Source: Dysgonamonadaceae bacterium (lineage in GTDB: Bacteria; Bacteroidota; Bacteroidia; Bacteroidales; Azobacteroidaceae). Taken from it: 39,040 bases of DNA. The position numbers were made by a program, and so were the translations under genes. The notes beneath the pieces are model-generated. The model was not told the origin of the DNA. It saw nothing but the letters and a program-made list of their open reading frames with translations, and did no database searches. Numbering within the stretch: position 1 is the first letter of the stretch; every line of letters starts with the position of its first letter. This document shows, piece after piece, positions 9,309 to 17,627 of this stretch. The stretch covers positions 1 to 39,040 of the forward strand of contig JAISYU010000054.1 in assembly GCA_031269685.1 (NCBI GenBank), read 5' to 3'.

Positions 9309-9964
9309 TGTAATAAATTTTTAATTTCTTCTGTTACATTTATACTCTCTTTTTCTATTTGGCTTCGGGTTCGGTCACAAATATCCGTCATAACACGGAT
9401 ACTAAACTTTGGCAACTCGACAGCATCAATATAATCGCCGTATTGTAGTTTTATCGAAGACCCTAAGGTGTTTCCGGTAGTTGGAACATTATAAACAGTG
9501 TATTCAATTCCTTTAACCCAATAATTAGCTTTATCAACCTGATGGATAAACTCCTCAACGATTGGAGTTAAAAACGGTTCAAATATATATTTATCCCGCT
9601 GTTGTGTTGTCCATCCTGAAACTGATTTTGTGATAAAGGATAAATTGTACTGAATTATCCTGTAATCTTTCGTAAACTTTTGCTCAATACTTGTAAAACT
9701 CAAAACTGCCGGATATTTAAGTATTGCACTTTTGTCCGGTCTGTTTGAATCTAAATAAAGATACTGCGACTGTATCTCCTCTATCGTTCCTGGATAATGC
9801 CAAAGATTCAACCTACCGGTCTGCACCATCGCACTGTAAAATGGGTATTGTTCTCTTAATTGTTCATTCAAATGACTGATATTTTGATTAAAATTTGTGT
9901 TATCGTTCAACGCCTGCGCTGTACGATATATCAAACTCCCTAATATTTTATGCTCGGAAATCAT
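9305..9964 (-). CDS. Head-tail joining / tail terminator-like protein
   Basis: A 219-aa protein (MISEHKILGSLIYRTAQALND) without membrane segments. It overlaps both the preceding gene (ATGA at 9961-9964) and the following one (9305-9308), so three structural genes are translationally chained. By order (portal, protease, capsid, connector, this gene, tail tube) it falls in the tail-terminator or head-tail joining slot. The family is not recognised from sequence. Confidence 0.45.
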   Translation of the reverse strand: MISEHKILGSLIYRTAQALNDNTNFNQNISHLNEQLREQYPFYSAMVQTGRLNLWHYPGTIEEIQSQYLYLDSNRPDKSAILKYPAVLSFTSIEQKFTKDYRIIQYNLSFITKSVSGWTTQQRDKYIFEPFLTPIVEEFIHQVDKANYWVKGIEYTVYNVPTTGNTLGSSIKLQYGDYIDAVELPKFSIRVMTDICDRTRSQIEKESINVTEEIKNLLQ

Positions 9965-10536
9965 AAATTACAATCATTGATTTTATAATAAATAGAATCT
10001 TCCCTCATGCTTAACGGATTGCACATAGTGTCATTGTCGGCATATTCTCTGTAAGTATCGGTATTTTGGTAATACCAGGATACAAAACCGCCTAACATAT
10101 CTACCATGTCGTTCCAAGCCTTTACAAACTTTCTGCGAGCGTTCACGTTATCAGCGTTATTAAAACGCTCATCCGCTTCGCCGGCTATGGTTGTTTTTGT
10201 CATCGCATCGCGCATTATCCAGAAATAAACATAGTTAGCGATGGGTGACTTTTTTACGGAGCCAAATTCTAAAAGCAAGTGACTTTTTAGATCAACCCAT
10301 ATTTCGTCGGGTTCCGGCTTCTGAATCTCTGTAAGGAATTTTGTTGCTAATTTCCAACCGAACAGATGAACGAGAAAATCAACAACATACTTATCTCCAA
10401 ACCAGTTAAGATTCTTTTCGCCTACTGCCTGCAATACCGCCGCCACCCCCGAAATCTCTTGAACTTCAGGAGAGGTTACGGGTATATTAGGTAGCGATAA
10501 TTCCCCAACGAAATATGAATTGTCCAACAAAATCAT
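9961..10536 (-). CDS. Head-tail connector-like protein (191 aa)
   Basis: A 191-aa, mostly helical protein (VQEISGVAAVLQAVGEKNLNWF ... FWIMRDAMTKTT ... RKFVKAWNDMVDMLGGF). A helical protein of this size between the major capsid and the tail genes fits the adaptor (gp6/gp15-like) role that docks on the portal ring. Its ATG is 1 bp after the TAA of the 53-aa gene, and its stop overlaps the next start. The assignment is by context and helical content. Confidence 0.5.
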   Translation of the reverse strand: MILLDNSYFVGELSLPNIPVTSPEVQEISGVAAVLQAVGEKNLNWFGDKYVVDFLVHLFGWKLATKFLTEIQKPEPDEIWVDLKSHLLLEFGSVKKSPIANYVYFWIMRDAMTKTTIAGEADERFNNADNVNARRKFVKAWNDMVDMLGGFVSWYYQNTDTYREYADNDTMCNPLSMREDSIYYKINDCNL

Positions 10537-10537
10537 C

Positions 10538-10699
10538 TTAGTCTTTTATGATTTTTGCAATTCCGGCGGCGACAAATTTTTTCGCCTGAATTTCATGCAG
10601 GACGCTTTTTGTACCTTTTTTGTGGTACTTTGCGCCCTCTCCCCACTCAACAGTTACAGGTTCTTGACCTTTAACTTCTTTTTCTGTTTCTTTTGCCAT
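10538..10699 (-). CDS. 53-aa structural-operon protein missed by the ORF track
   Basis: The frame runs ATG 10699 to TAA 10538 and reads MAKETEKEVKGQEPVTVEWG, ending VAAGIAKIIKD. It is too short for the supplied track but fills the only gap between the capsid gene and the connector gene (28 bp after one, 1 bp before the other). It is strongly charged and Lys-rich. A short beta stretch is followed by a KFVAAGIAKII helix of the kind seen in tiny phage head-completion or decoration proteins. Function unknown. Spacing and codon use support a real gene. Confidence 0.7.
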   Translation of the reverse strand: MAKETEKEVKGQEPVTVEWGEGAKYHKKGTKSVLHEIQAKKFVAAGIAKIIKD

Positions 10700-10727
10700 G
10701 ATTTATACGTATTTAATAGTTGCTAAA

Positions 10728-12179
10728 TCAACTTTCACTCGTCAAGGTAAGCGCTTCTTTGATGTCTGCAAAGTCACCATGAATCGCACCGCCTATGTTG
10801 TTCGACGGCACGTAAAACAAGAAACGAATTTCCCCAACAATGGTAGTCCTGTTATGTAGGAGGTCATCGTTAACAAGTCCGGTACGCAGAGACGGAGACT
10901 CTTCTTCACCTTTCCAGATGTTTGACTCCAACAGGAGAAACTTACCGGCTGCGATTTTATTCGTAGTGATTACATTGAGACTCAACAGTTGGAACTGTCC
11001 CGTACCCGTCATAATCGGGAACAGGTACGCGCCAGTTGAGGTCGTTGTAAGAGCCATCGCCCACTTGTCACTCGGATTGATTACCAAAGTATCCGGCGCA
11101 AAATTCAGCGTTTCCAGTTGGCAAATAGCGGCTGCAATAGCATCAAAGTTTGTCGGATTTGCAATAGATCCGTCCAAAGATGTGCTAATGTACTGCGTAG
11201 CCTTTGCCAGAAGTAAAGTCGTGAGTTGATTCTCATAATCGCGATAAACCTTGTCGTTGAAAAGACGCTGGATAGCAGTCCAAACACGCGGCTTGTTGTT
11301 CATAAGCTCTTCGGTGACGACAATATATCCCGCTGCCTTCTGTACGTTCGCCTGATTGCGAATAAGCGACATTTTAACGTGTGGCTTCAATCCATTTTCA
11401 GCAACAACAGCAATAACGCCCGTTTCCGAACCTTCCTCATCAAATACATACGCTTCCGGCACTTGCGGAACTACCGAGATGTCGGCGATCTGGTGTATAT
11501 ACTGACGGGAACTGCGTGCGCGATACAGTTCGGGATCGCGGGTGACATTATCCAAAAGGTTGGCGCCGGTAGTGGTAGTAATGGCATTTGCCGTTGTCTG
11601 AATGTTTGCTGCAACGTGTTCGTTAGGCGCTTTTACAACAAACCCCGCAACCTCCCGCTTTATAGCATCCGCAAATTTGTCATACTGTTCAAAAAACGCC
11701 TTTTTCAGTCCGCCAATCACACCACCCCTTGCGTAAGGTGATTCCTTTAGGCTTGCGATCTCTGCACCTTGCGTTTTTAAAGTCTCTTGCATCTTTTTAA
11801 TCGCTTCGGGAGAGATACCGTTCTGTTCTCCATACTCTTTAAGTCTGTCGTTGAACGATTTCATCATTTTTTCCTCTGTGATAGCGCCTTCGTTAAATTG
11901 CTTAAATGTGGCGTTAAAATGGTCGGCTAATAACTGCAAACCTTTCCTTTCCTCGTCGGAAAGATTTACACCATCAGGCACAGAGAATCCGAGGACGGGA
12001 GCTGCGGCAATCATAGTACCAAATGCAATCCCTTCCAATGTTCCACTAAGACAAAACATTACGACAACAAGAGCAATCAAGCCCAGAGCCATAAAAGAAA
12101 GTCTCAGGTTACGGCGCCCCTGATAGCCAGGTAAGCCGCTTTTCTTTGAATTTCTGATTAAATTTTTTAAATAATCCAT
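10728..12179 (-). CDS. HK97-fold major capsid protein with N-terminal membrane hairpin
   Basis: The 483-aa protein has four zones. Residues 1-26 are basic. Residues of about 28-66 hold two hydrophobic segments (ALGLIALVVVMFCLSG and IAFGTMIAAAPVLG). Residues of about 70-150 are helical and charged, like the HK97 delta/scaffold domain (SDEERKGLQLLADHFNATF). From about 165 onward the sequence resembles phage major capsid proteins (QYIHQIADISVVPQV, AAGYIVVTEELMNN, LVINPSDKWAMAL). The upstream prohead protease would be expected to remove the scaffold and with it the hairpin, leaving a mature subunit of about 310-330 residues. A membrane-type hairpin on a capsid precursor is unusual; it may tether assembly to the inner membrane or be a dedicated assembly handle. 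Confidence 0.88.
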   Translation of the reverse strand: MDYLKNLIRNSKKSGLPGYQGRRNLRLSFMALGLIALVVVMFCLSGTLEGIAFGTMIAAAPVLGFSVPDGVNLSDEERKGLQLLADHFNATFKQFNEGAITEEKMMKSFNDRLKEYGEQNGISPEAIKKMQETLKTQGAEIASLKESPYARGGVIGGLKKAFFEQYDKFADAIKREVAGFVVKAPNEHVAANIQTTANAITTTTGANLLDNVTRDPELYRARSSRQYIHQIADISVVPQVPEAYVFDEEGSETGVIAVVAENGLKPHVKMSLIRNQANVQKAAGYIVVTEELMNNKPRVWTAIQRLFNDKVYRDYENQLTTLLLAKATQYISTSLDGSIANPTNFDAIAAAICQLETLNFAPDTLVINPSDKWAMALTTTSTGAYLFPIMTGTGQFQLLSLNVITTNKIAAGKFLLLESNIWKGEEESPSLRTGLVNDDLLHNRTTIVGEIRFLFYVPSNNIGGAIHGDFADIKEALTLTSES

Positions 12180-12184
12180 TGTTT

Positions 12185-13090
12185 TTAATTTTTTACTGTT
12201 TTACCAATTTTCTCAAATAAACTCTCTTGTTTGAGTGTCGACGGCGCAGGTTCAGATAGCACAATGCTGACGACCTCAAACATACTTCTCCTTTTTTGCG
12301 TGTCCTGGGACGGCGCAGGTATTCTATTTACAGTGTCCTGGGACGGCTGTATAGTTTTCGTTTCAATAGTAGGTGTGATAGGATTAGAACCAAAAAGAAC
12401 CGCCGAACCCTCTTTTAATTTCGCTTCGGATACTGCATAGAAATAGCCTTTCTTTTCTACTGCTTCACGGTTTACTATCCGGTCAATATATTTGTCCCAG
12501 CTCGCCTTCTCTTCTTTATAGTACTCGTCGTCGGAATTGACACACAACTCAAGGCGGACATATTCCATTCCTACCGAATGATTAAGAACATTACCTTTTG
12601 CATAATGTTCAAACATTTTCTGATTGTCCGATTTGCGTATTTTAGCCTCAAAGATTAAAGCCTCTGTTTCTCCGTCAACGTCTAAACCCAGATCGCGCCA
12701 TTTCATTTTCTCGGTCTTGGCTTTTACATCACGGGAAATAACGCCGTCAAAATCATGCTTATGTTGCTCCAACAAATACAGCCCTTTTGTTTCCGACAAT
12801 GTCTTTTTCCAAAGTCCATCTATATGAACGTCGCTGTGGCTATCTAAAACATTTGTAGTATTGATAATCGCATGGACGGTTATCTCTTCTTTAGCCAAAA
12901 GAGTCTCAACGGTTTCGGCTTCCGACTTGTTAGTCGATCCTTCTCCCTCTTTAACAGGGCTTTTGAAAACAAATGAAAATGCATCCGCATGTTTTATTCC
13001 ATGCTTCTTATGCTGAAGCAATTCATCTTTGTTTTTCTTTAAAAACTCAAAAATCTCCTGCGTTGTCTCGAATTTACTTAAATCTATCAT
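12185..13090 (-). CDS. Prohead protease (HK97 type), capsid maturation
   Basis: The 301-aa protein contains the features of the HK97-like (S78-type) serine protease. An early DSHSDVHIDGLWKKT stands for the usual substrate-strand motif, candidate catalytic His lie in LLEQHKHDF (His110/His112), and the Ser is in VLNHSVGMEY (Ser172). A Glu-containing segment AVSEAKLKEGSAVLFGSNPITP matches the conserved end of the fold. The tail after about residue 235 is disordered and carries repeats (PSQDT twice), reflected in DNA repeats GTGTCCTGGGACGGC. It overlaps the 37-aa gene by ATGA and lies 5 bp before the capsid gene. It should cleave the capsid scaffold. Confidence 0.85.
   Translation of the reverse strand: MIDLSKFETTQEIFEFLKKNKDELLQHKKHGIKHADAFSFVFKSPVKEGEGSTNKSEAETVETLLAKEEITVHAIINTTNVLDSHSDVHIDGLWKKTLSETKGLYLLEQHKHDFDGVISRDVKAKTEKMKWRDLGLDVDGETEALIFEAKIRKSDNQKMFEHYAKGNVLNHSVGMEYVRLELCVNSDDEYYKEEKASWDKYIDRIVNREAVEKKGYFYAVSEAKLKEGSAVLFGSNPITPTIETKTIQPSQDTVNRIPAPSQDTQKRRSMFEVVSIVLSEPAPSTLKQESLFEKIGKTVKN
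12300..12347 (-). repeat. Direct repeat in the protease C-terminal tail
   Basis: GTGTCCTGGGACGGC occurs at 12300-12314 and 12333-12347, with a related third copy (GTGTCGACGGCGCAGG) at about 12236-12250. The copies encode the PSQDT-type repeats in the disordered tail of the protease. Confidence 0.8.
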
Positions 13091-13200
13091 TTCAGTATAA
13101 TTTTTTTATCCTGCAACTCTTTGTTTCTTTTCTCTCTACACCGCTCAATCTCTTTTTTTGATATAGGTGGTAGAGATGTATTTTCCCTTTGATTACTCAT
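13087..13200 (-). CDS. Tiny basic protein between portal and protease (37 aa)
   Basis: The track start at 13272 lies deep inside the portal gene, and I prefer the ATG at 13200 (MSNQRENTSLPP). That ATG overlaps the portal stop by 8 bp and gives a 37-aa, highly basic peptide (SKKEIERCREKRNKELQDKK). Its stop overlaps the protease start (ATGA). Overlap on both sides argues for genuine translational coupling rather than chance. Function unknown; it could be a short scaffold piece or simply a coupling peptide. Confidence 0.55.
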   Translation of the reverse strand: MSNQRENTSLPPISKKEIERCREKRNKELQDKKIILK

Positions 13201-14473
13201 TGCCTTCCTGTTTAATGTAATACCTATCCCCGTCGGGAATTTCGTCCATTCCAATCGACGACCGCCACTCATTGATGGTTATCGCTCCATTCTGATATGC
13301 TATCTGATTGGCAGCGTTATGTGATCGCAAGGCTTCCGCTTCTTCCTTTTTTGCCTCTTTCAAATACTCAACTTCTGAAAAGTCTATGATAAATTGCTTA
13401 TTTTCCTTATCTAAACCCATAAAATGGGTAAACTTTTCACTATATATTTTTGAGAAAGGAATTACCGCATCTTGATACAGCCGTTTTGTTGCTGTATCTC
13501 CATTGGTAAAAGTTGCACCTTTTGAGTTCGCTAAAAGTTCAAACGGGAAATTAAAGGCGTCGCTTATCTGTTCTTTATTTAATTTGATACCATCAAACAA
13601 CATTAACTCTTGTACGTTGTATGTGATTGGTATCCAACCGAGATTAGCATCGGTAATAATTACTTTCTTCTGACGCTCTTTAAGCCCATAACTACTCCAA
13701 CCTCTTTGCAGATTGTCCTTCTCGCCTTTTGTAAGTGGAACACTGCCGCCATCGTCGGTTTTCTTGTTCGTAAGTATACCTTGCGCCCCACGGTCTTTAT
13801 TGAGTGTGTACACGGCTTCATTTGCCAAAACAGAGTTTCTTACCTCATACGCAAGCGATGCAAGACGGGATTTCCCGCGAATATCATACGGGGAAAAGTT
13901 CAAATTTTGATAAACGTCCCTGACGTGCAATATGCAACTCTTGTCTATCTCTTTGCGATTACCATTAATATTAAGTATATACGATTTTACAATATCATTA
14001 ATATCATGTTGCAAATACATCTTTCCTGTATACTCGATTTCGATATTTCGAGGGCTAATCACACAAATGCTTGTCGCATCTTTTGCCGAAAATCCAATGG
14101 GAATACCAAAAATAAAAAACACCTCGCCATATAAAAGACGGTACGTTTCCGCCTGAATGATAAACTCCGTCCATGTCTGAAGTGGATTAGGATTGCTAAA
14201 TAATTGAAAAACACTTCTGTTTTGGCTTTTGACGTCGTTGTCGGCACCATCTACCAGCCACCATTTGCCGTTTGCCATTGCAGAAGATAATTTGCCAATA
14301 ATGGTCGATACGGAGCTGCATTCCTCATACGCACGCGCTAAATCCCCACTTCTTTCAAAATCAAAAGTAATAGGCGCGTGCTGACTGTCTCCTCCCCAAT
14401 GGAAAAACTGAATATCACTGTTATTAAATTTATGATACCCAAAAGTCGATAAAAAATTGTCTACTAAACCCAC
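13193..14473 (-). CDS. Portal protein (HK97 family)
   Basis: A 426-aa protein with features of HK97-type portals: SSVSTIIGKLSSAMANG near the N-terminus, VFQLFSNPNPLQTWTEFI followed by YRLLYGEVFFIFG, the IRGKSRLASLAYEVRNSVLANEA helix, and the C-terminal LNKEQISDAFNFPFELLANSKGATFTNG. It forms the dodecameric DNA gate at one capsid vertex and docks the terminase. The start codon is GTG (14473); the codon two positions upstream is an in-frame TAG, so no longer start exists. A 107-bp AT-rich gap with a possible promoter separates it from the gene upstream. Confidence 0.88.
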   Translation of the reverse strand: MGLVDNFLSTFGYHKFNNSDIQFFHWGGDSQHAPITFDFERSGDLARAYEECSSVSTIIGKLSSAMANGKWWLVDGADNDVKSQNRSVFQLFSNPNPLQTWTEFIIQAETYRLLYGEVFFIFGIPIGFSAKDATSICVISPRNIEIEYTGKMYLQHDINDIVKSYILNINGNRKEIDKSCILHVRDVYQNLNFSPYDIRGKSRLASLAYEVRNSVLANEAVYTLNKDRGAQGILTNKKTDDGGSVPLTKGEKDNLQRGWSSYGLKERQKKVIITDANLGWIPITYNVQELMLFDGIKLNKEQISDAFNFPFELLANSKGATFTNGDTATKRLYQDAVIPFSKIYSEKFTHFMGLDKENKQFIIDFSEVEYLKEAKKEEAEALRSHNAANQIAYQNGAITINEWRSSIGMDEIPDGDRYYIKQEGNE

Positions 14474-14580
14474 TGCCTACTTTTTAATGCACAAAAGTAA
14501 GCAAGTAAATGACAAAGAAAAAGAGGTATAAATAGTATATAAATAACTTATAAATAAGTCGGTTATGTGAAGTATATAAA
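14474..14580 (-). promoter_or_regulatory. AT-rich gap with possible late promoter before the portal gene
   Basis: On the minus strand TACTTTTG (14492-14499) matches the Bacteroides -7 consensus TAnnTTTG and lies 18 bp before the GTG start. No good TTTG sits 19-21 bp upstream; the nearest TTTG has only a 13-bp spacer. The rest is A/T-rich with repeated TATTTATA. A weak or activator-dependent promoter is possible. Confidence 0.35.
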
Positions 14581-15051
14581 TTAAGATTTTATATCATACA
14601 GCAATCTCCGTCTGTAATAATTTGCAGCATCGGAAAGTACATCGACGGATATGGTAGGGTTCTGTTTGTCCCCTATCATATAATTCTCAGTCATTCCAAT
14701 AAAACGGACATATTCAACCTGTTCATAGTCTGGGTCGGTAATAAGGTTTTCATTCAGCCATTCGGATTGTGCCGTCACGCGCTCTATTAGTTTTTTCTTC
14801 GGAGCATAAAGCCTTATATCAACATCAGGCAAAAGGGCGCGTAAATTTTTGCCGTCCTGCATAAAAATAGAGCAGTCATAACGGATTTGTTCAACGTTTG
14901 CTGCATTTTCGGCTATTAACTTGTTCAACTCTTCCGCGCCGTCAGCAAAGAAAACATCGTCAAGATACATCTTTCCTCCTTGTTCAAAGGTTACGATAAA
15001 ACAAAAGCCAGCCGATGATGGTTTGGCAAATATTATTTTTTCTTGTGCCAT
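14581..15051 (-). CDS. Terminase-companion protein resembling a TerL nuclease domain
   Basis: A 156-aa protein overlapping the end of the large terminase gene by 19 bp. By eye it follows the layout of the C-terminal RNase-H-like nuclease domain of PBSX-type large terminases: a strand pair (FCFIVTFEQGGKMYLDDVFF), a helix (EELNKLIAENAANV), a D-containing strand (QIRYDCSIFM), the segment VDIRLYAPKKKLIERVTAQSEWL, and a final VDVLSDAANYYRRRLLY that resembles the closing HxxDALRYA helix. The first catalytic Asp of the fold is replaced (KPSSAGFCF), so it is probably not an active nuclease alone. The 440-aa terminase next door keeps its own three Asp. Alternative: an unrelated packaging accessory. 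Confidence 0.45.
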   Translation of the reverse strand: MAQEKIIFAKPSSAGFCFIVTFEQGGKMYLDDVFFADGAEELNKLIAENAANVEQIRYDCSIFMQDGKNLRALLPDVDIRLYAPKKKLIERVTAQSEWLNENLITDPDYEQVEYVRFIGMTENYMIGDKQNPTISVDVLSDAANYYRRRLLYDIKS

Positions 15052-16355
15052 GATTCAAATTTTTGAAGTTGTATTTGTTTAACACCTAAATGGTATATCA
15101 TTCCCATCAACAGCATATCAAGATAGTCGGGCGACCTTTGTATTATCTCCTTCATTCTTTCCTTTGAAATGATACGCTTTTTCGCCTTGTCATCATCTAT
15201 ATTGGCATTGATAAGCAACTGTAATTCTTCAATAATCAACTGTTTCTGTTCCTCATTACAAATTATCTGCAACTCGCGATTATTGATTTTCTCGGCAAGT
15301 TTGAACGCACACTCATCTTTGATTGAAGCGTACAAATCAGGATTAAGAGCAGTCGCCCCGCCGTGAAACGTCTTTATACCCTCTATGTAACTGTTTAGAT
15401 ATGCACCTAACCCGTCACTATCGGCTACTGTTTGAGAATGTCCTACGCCGTTTTTTTGCATCAAATCCCGCAGATCTTCCTCTATACTTTTGCCTGTCGA
15501 TTTATCTTTGTCTATCTTAATCGTGCATCGTAGCCCGTTCCATAAGCCGACAATAAATTTATCCCGCCCCTGCATTGCAAGATCGGCTGATATAGATTTC
15601 TTTCCTGCCGGCGCCGTGTTCGTGAAACAGTCGGAAATTGCATCAAAATCACACAGGCTGCCAGGTTCATTTTCATAATCCCAATTTCCATACAATAACC
15701 GTTCACGCATCGCCTTGTCTTTTATCTCGTTAAGGTTGCGTATGTAATCGTCCGTCAAATATGGATTATCAGTACATAGAGCAGGGATATAGCAATACGG
15801 CGCTTTGATTATTCCCAATATATGGGGTTTGTAAAAATCGGTATATAGCCAATTTTTTTTAGGATTACAGGTTAAAAACAGTTTGGGGGGTATGCCGTAT
15901 TTATCATTTAGATGCCGACCTATTCGCGATTTTAATACTTCAAATGCTTTGTAATGCACTTCACCAGCCTCCTCGATCCAACCTCCGGTATATTCCTTTG
16001 ACCCTAACCGCTCAAACATCGGATCTTTTTTAGGATATAGCGTTAAGTCCAGAAAAATAATCTCAGAGCCGTTGGAAAACTTTATACCGTTATCATTCGG
16101 CTTATAATGCGGGAAATTGTGCCGCTGCGCCACTTTCGTCCACGTAACTAATACGGATTCCCGACAATCTTTCAGATTATTGCGCCCGATAAACCATCGC
16201 GTTTCAGGTAAGAAATATCCGCATTGCATCAACCATTCACAACCCAAAAAACTTTTACCGGAACCGGCTGAGCCACCATAAAGAATGTACTTATAAATAT
16301 CATCTTTAAGATATTCATACGCCTTTCGCTGTCTCAGATTGATCACCTCTTGCAT
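15033..16355 (-). CDS. Terminase large subunit
   Basis: A 440-aa DNA-packaging motor. Walker A is at residues 27-36 (GGSAGSGKSF), Walker B and the following acidic pair lie around IIFLDL and YTGGWIEEAGEV, and the coupling motif is LFLTCNPKKNW. The nuclease half starts at about residue 248 (KKSISADLAMQGRDKFIVGLW, first Asp), with a second Asp in TVADSDGLGAY and a third in RSPDYLDMLLMG. It cuts concatemers and pumps DNA into the prohead through the portal. Its start overlaps the small terminase gene by 41 bp. Confidence 0.92.
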   Translation of the reverse strand: MQEVINLRQRKAYEYLKDDIYKYILYGGSAGSGKSFLGCEWLMQCGYFLPETRWFIGRNNLKDCRESVLVTWTKVAQRHNFPHYKPNDNGIKFSNGSEIIFLDLTLYPKKDPMFERLGSKEYTGGWIEEAGEVHYKAFEVLKSRIGRHLNDKYGIPPKLFLTCNPKKNWLYTDFYKPHILGIIKAPYCYIPALCTDNPYLTDDYIRNLNEIKDKAMRERLLYGNWDYENEPGSLCDFDAISDCFTNTAPAGKKSISADLAMQGRDKFIVGLWNGLRCTIKIDKDKSTGKSIEEDLRDLMQKNGVGHSQTVADSDGLGAYLNSYIEGIKTFHGGATALNPDLYASIKDECAFKLAEKINNRELQIICNEEQKQLIIEELQLLINANIDDDKAKKRIISKERMKEIIQRSPDYLDMLLMGMIYHLGVKQIQLQKFESWHKKK

Positions 16356-16893
16356 CTTCTTTTATATTAGGCATTGATGGTAGGAAACTAAAACCGGTAA
16401 ATTCAACCTTTTTGCCTTCGGATGTGTGATCAATTTTTATTGGCTGTTTATTCCATATTTCCGGCTTCTTCTGTTTGAGCCACAATGCAGCCGCACCCGT
16501 ATCCGGTGGTAGTTCCTGTATTGTTTCTTGGACAATCTCTAAATCTGTAATAATTTTCCCCTTGCCATCGCAATAAGGACAATCTTCGTCTCGACCACCG
16601 CAGTCACATTTTTTCTCAATGAATTTCCGTACCTGCGTTTTTACTTTTAATCCGGTAGCCCTACGGTAAAGCGAGTTTTCCACCACTATTTCAAGTGGTT
16701 TGCGTCCCCTTTTTAATGCCTTTAATAATTCGGGCGTTTTTTGAACAAGGGTAGAGAAATAAGAGGTGTTATAACCAAAATACTTTGCTATGTCCTTGTT
16801 GTCAAGACCATCGCGCGCTAAACCTTCGACTATCGCCAAATTATCAGCATCATTAATCGGATCTGCGAAAGTGTATGTTATTTTTCGTGCCAT
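16315..16893 (-). CDS. Terminase small subunit with zinc-finger insert
   Basis: A 192-aa protein. Residues of about 15-75 form a helix-turn-helix region (GLDNKDIAKYFGYNTSYFSTLVQKTPELLKALKRGR) as in small terminases that read pac/cos DNA. After VENSLYRRATG, a family-typical segment, there is an inserted CxC-CPYC cluster (Cys 96, 98, 105, 108: KKCDCGGRDEDCPYCDGKGK) that looks like one half of a DnaJ-type zinc finger. The C-terminus contains ALWLKQKKPEIWNKQ, also typical of the family. Its ATG abuts the ParB-like gene stop. Confidence 0.8.
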   Translation of the reverse strand: MARKITYTFADPINDADNLAIVEGLARDGLDNKDIAKYFGYNTSYFSTLVQKTPELLKALKRGRKPLEIVVENSLYRRATGLKVKTQVRKFIEKKCDCGGRDEDCPYCDGKGKIITDLEIVQETIQELPPDTGAAALWLKQKKPEIWNKQPIKIDHTSEGKKVEFTGFSFLPSMPNIKEDARGDQSETAKGV

Positions 16894-17627
16894 TATAAAA
16901 ACATTTCTGTTTTTTGCATCAATTCTTCGCCCTTTACATACTTGTCATCGGGATTGTATCCAAAGAGTTCAAGAAAAGCGGCTTTATTGTCTATATTGTC
17001 AAAAGAAACCATAAAATAATTTTCACTTGCTTGCCAGTTATCTTTTATGCTCTCTTTGATGTTTTGCTTTAATTCCTTCATTGCTTCCCTACGTTCTTCG
17101 TAAGGTTTGTCAATGTCAGCCATGTCCTTTTCTATGAGGTCTATCGGTGCACTTTTAAGAGCCAACGATGTTTGAGCCGCAATCAAGTTCATATCCCCAT
17201 CATCCAAGCCCGCCAATTTGTAATCTATCTCAGGTAGTATTGCCCCCAGCAAGTCCAAGTCAAACGCCCCTTGTACAGTTTTTGAGTTCATGAAGACATT
17301 TTGTTCTTTTTCTGTCTTCTCATCCAAATTGACCTTTTCAACCTTTATATCGTAATCCGCCTCTGTCGTTCCGTCATAACCGTTCAGAATATCCAGCGCC
17401 TTTAACCGTTTGTGTCCACTTATCAGCGTGCCGGTACGTTCATTCCAAACGATACCGCCGCAAAAGGCTACCCGCTTAAAATTCTTTTTGAGTTCGGAAA
17501 CTACATTGGCATTTTCTTTACGTGGATTGTAAGGTGCGATCTGTATCTGGCTACGTTTTATTACAACCGTTTCGGATTCGTTATAATTTCGCTTCTGCTC
17601 TTTTCCTTTCGTGATATTCATATTCAA
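16893..17627 (-). CDS. ParB-like nuclease/NTPase-domain protein
   Basis: A 244-aa protein. Residues of about 22-120 match the ParB/Srx fold: VIKRSQIQIAPYNPRKE, the helix VVSELKKNFKRV, GGIVWNERTGTLISGHKRLKAL (the ISGHKRL motif, GxxR-like) and KEQNVFMNSKTVQG. No HTH DNA-binding domain of plasmid ParB type follows. Phage proteins of this build typically lie beside the terminase genes and a PAPS-reductase-like gene, as here: it overlaps that gene by about 47 bp (fewer if the ATG at 17621 is used). Role unknown; a DNA end-processing or DNA-modification partner of the PAPS-reductase-like enzyme is a fair inference. Confidence 0.75.
   Translation of the reverse strand: MNMNITKGKEQKRNYNESETVVIKRSQIQIAPYNPRKENANVVSELKKNFKRVAFCGGIVWNERTGTLISGHKRLKALDILNGYDGTTEADYDIKVEKVNLDEKTEKEQNVFMNSKTVQGAFDLDLLGAILPEIDYKLAGLDDGDMNLIAAQTSLALKSAPIDLIEKDMADIDKPYEERREAMKELKQNIKESIKDNWQASENYFMVSFDNIDNKAAFLELFGYNPDDKYVKGEELMQKTEMFL

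Noticed and set aside
14492-14516. Full promoter before the portal gene
   Set aside because: The -7 box is good but the only TTTG upstream has a 13-bp spacer; kept only as a weak regulatory feature.
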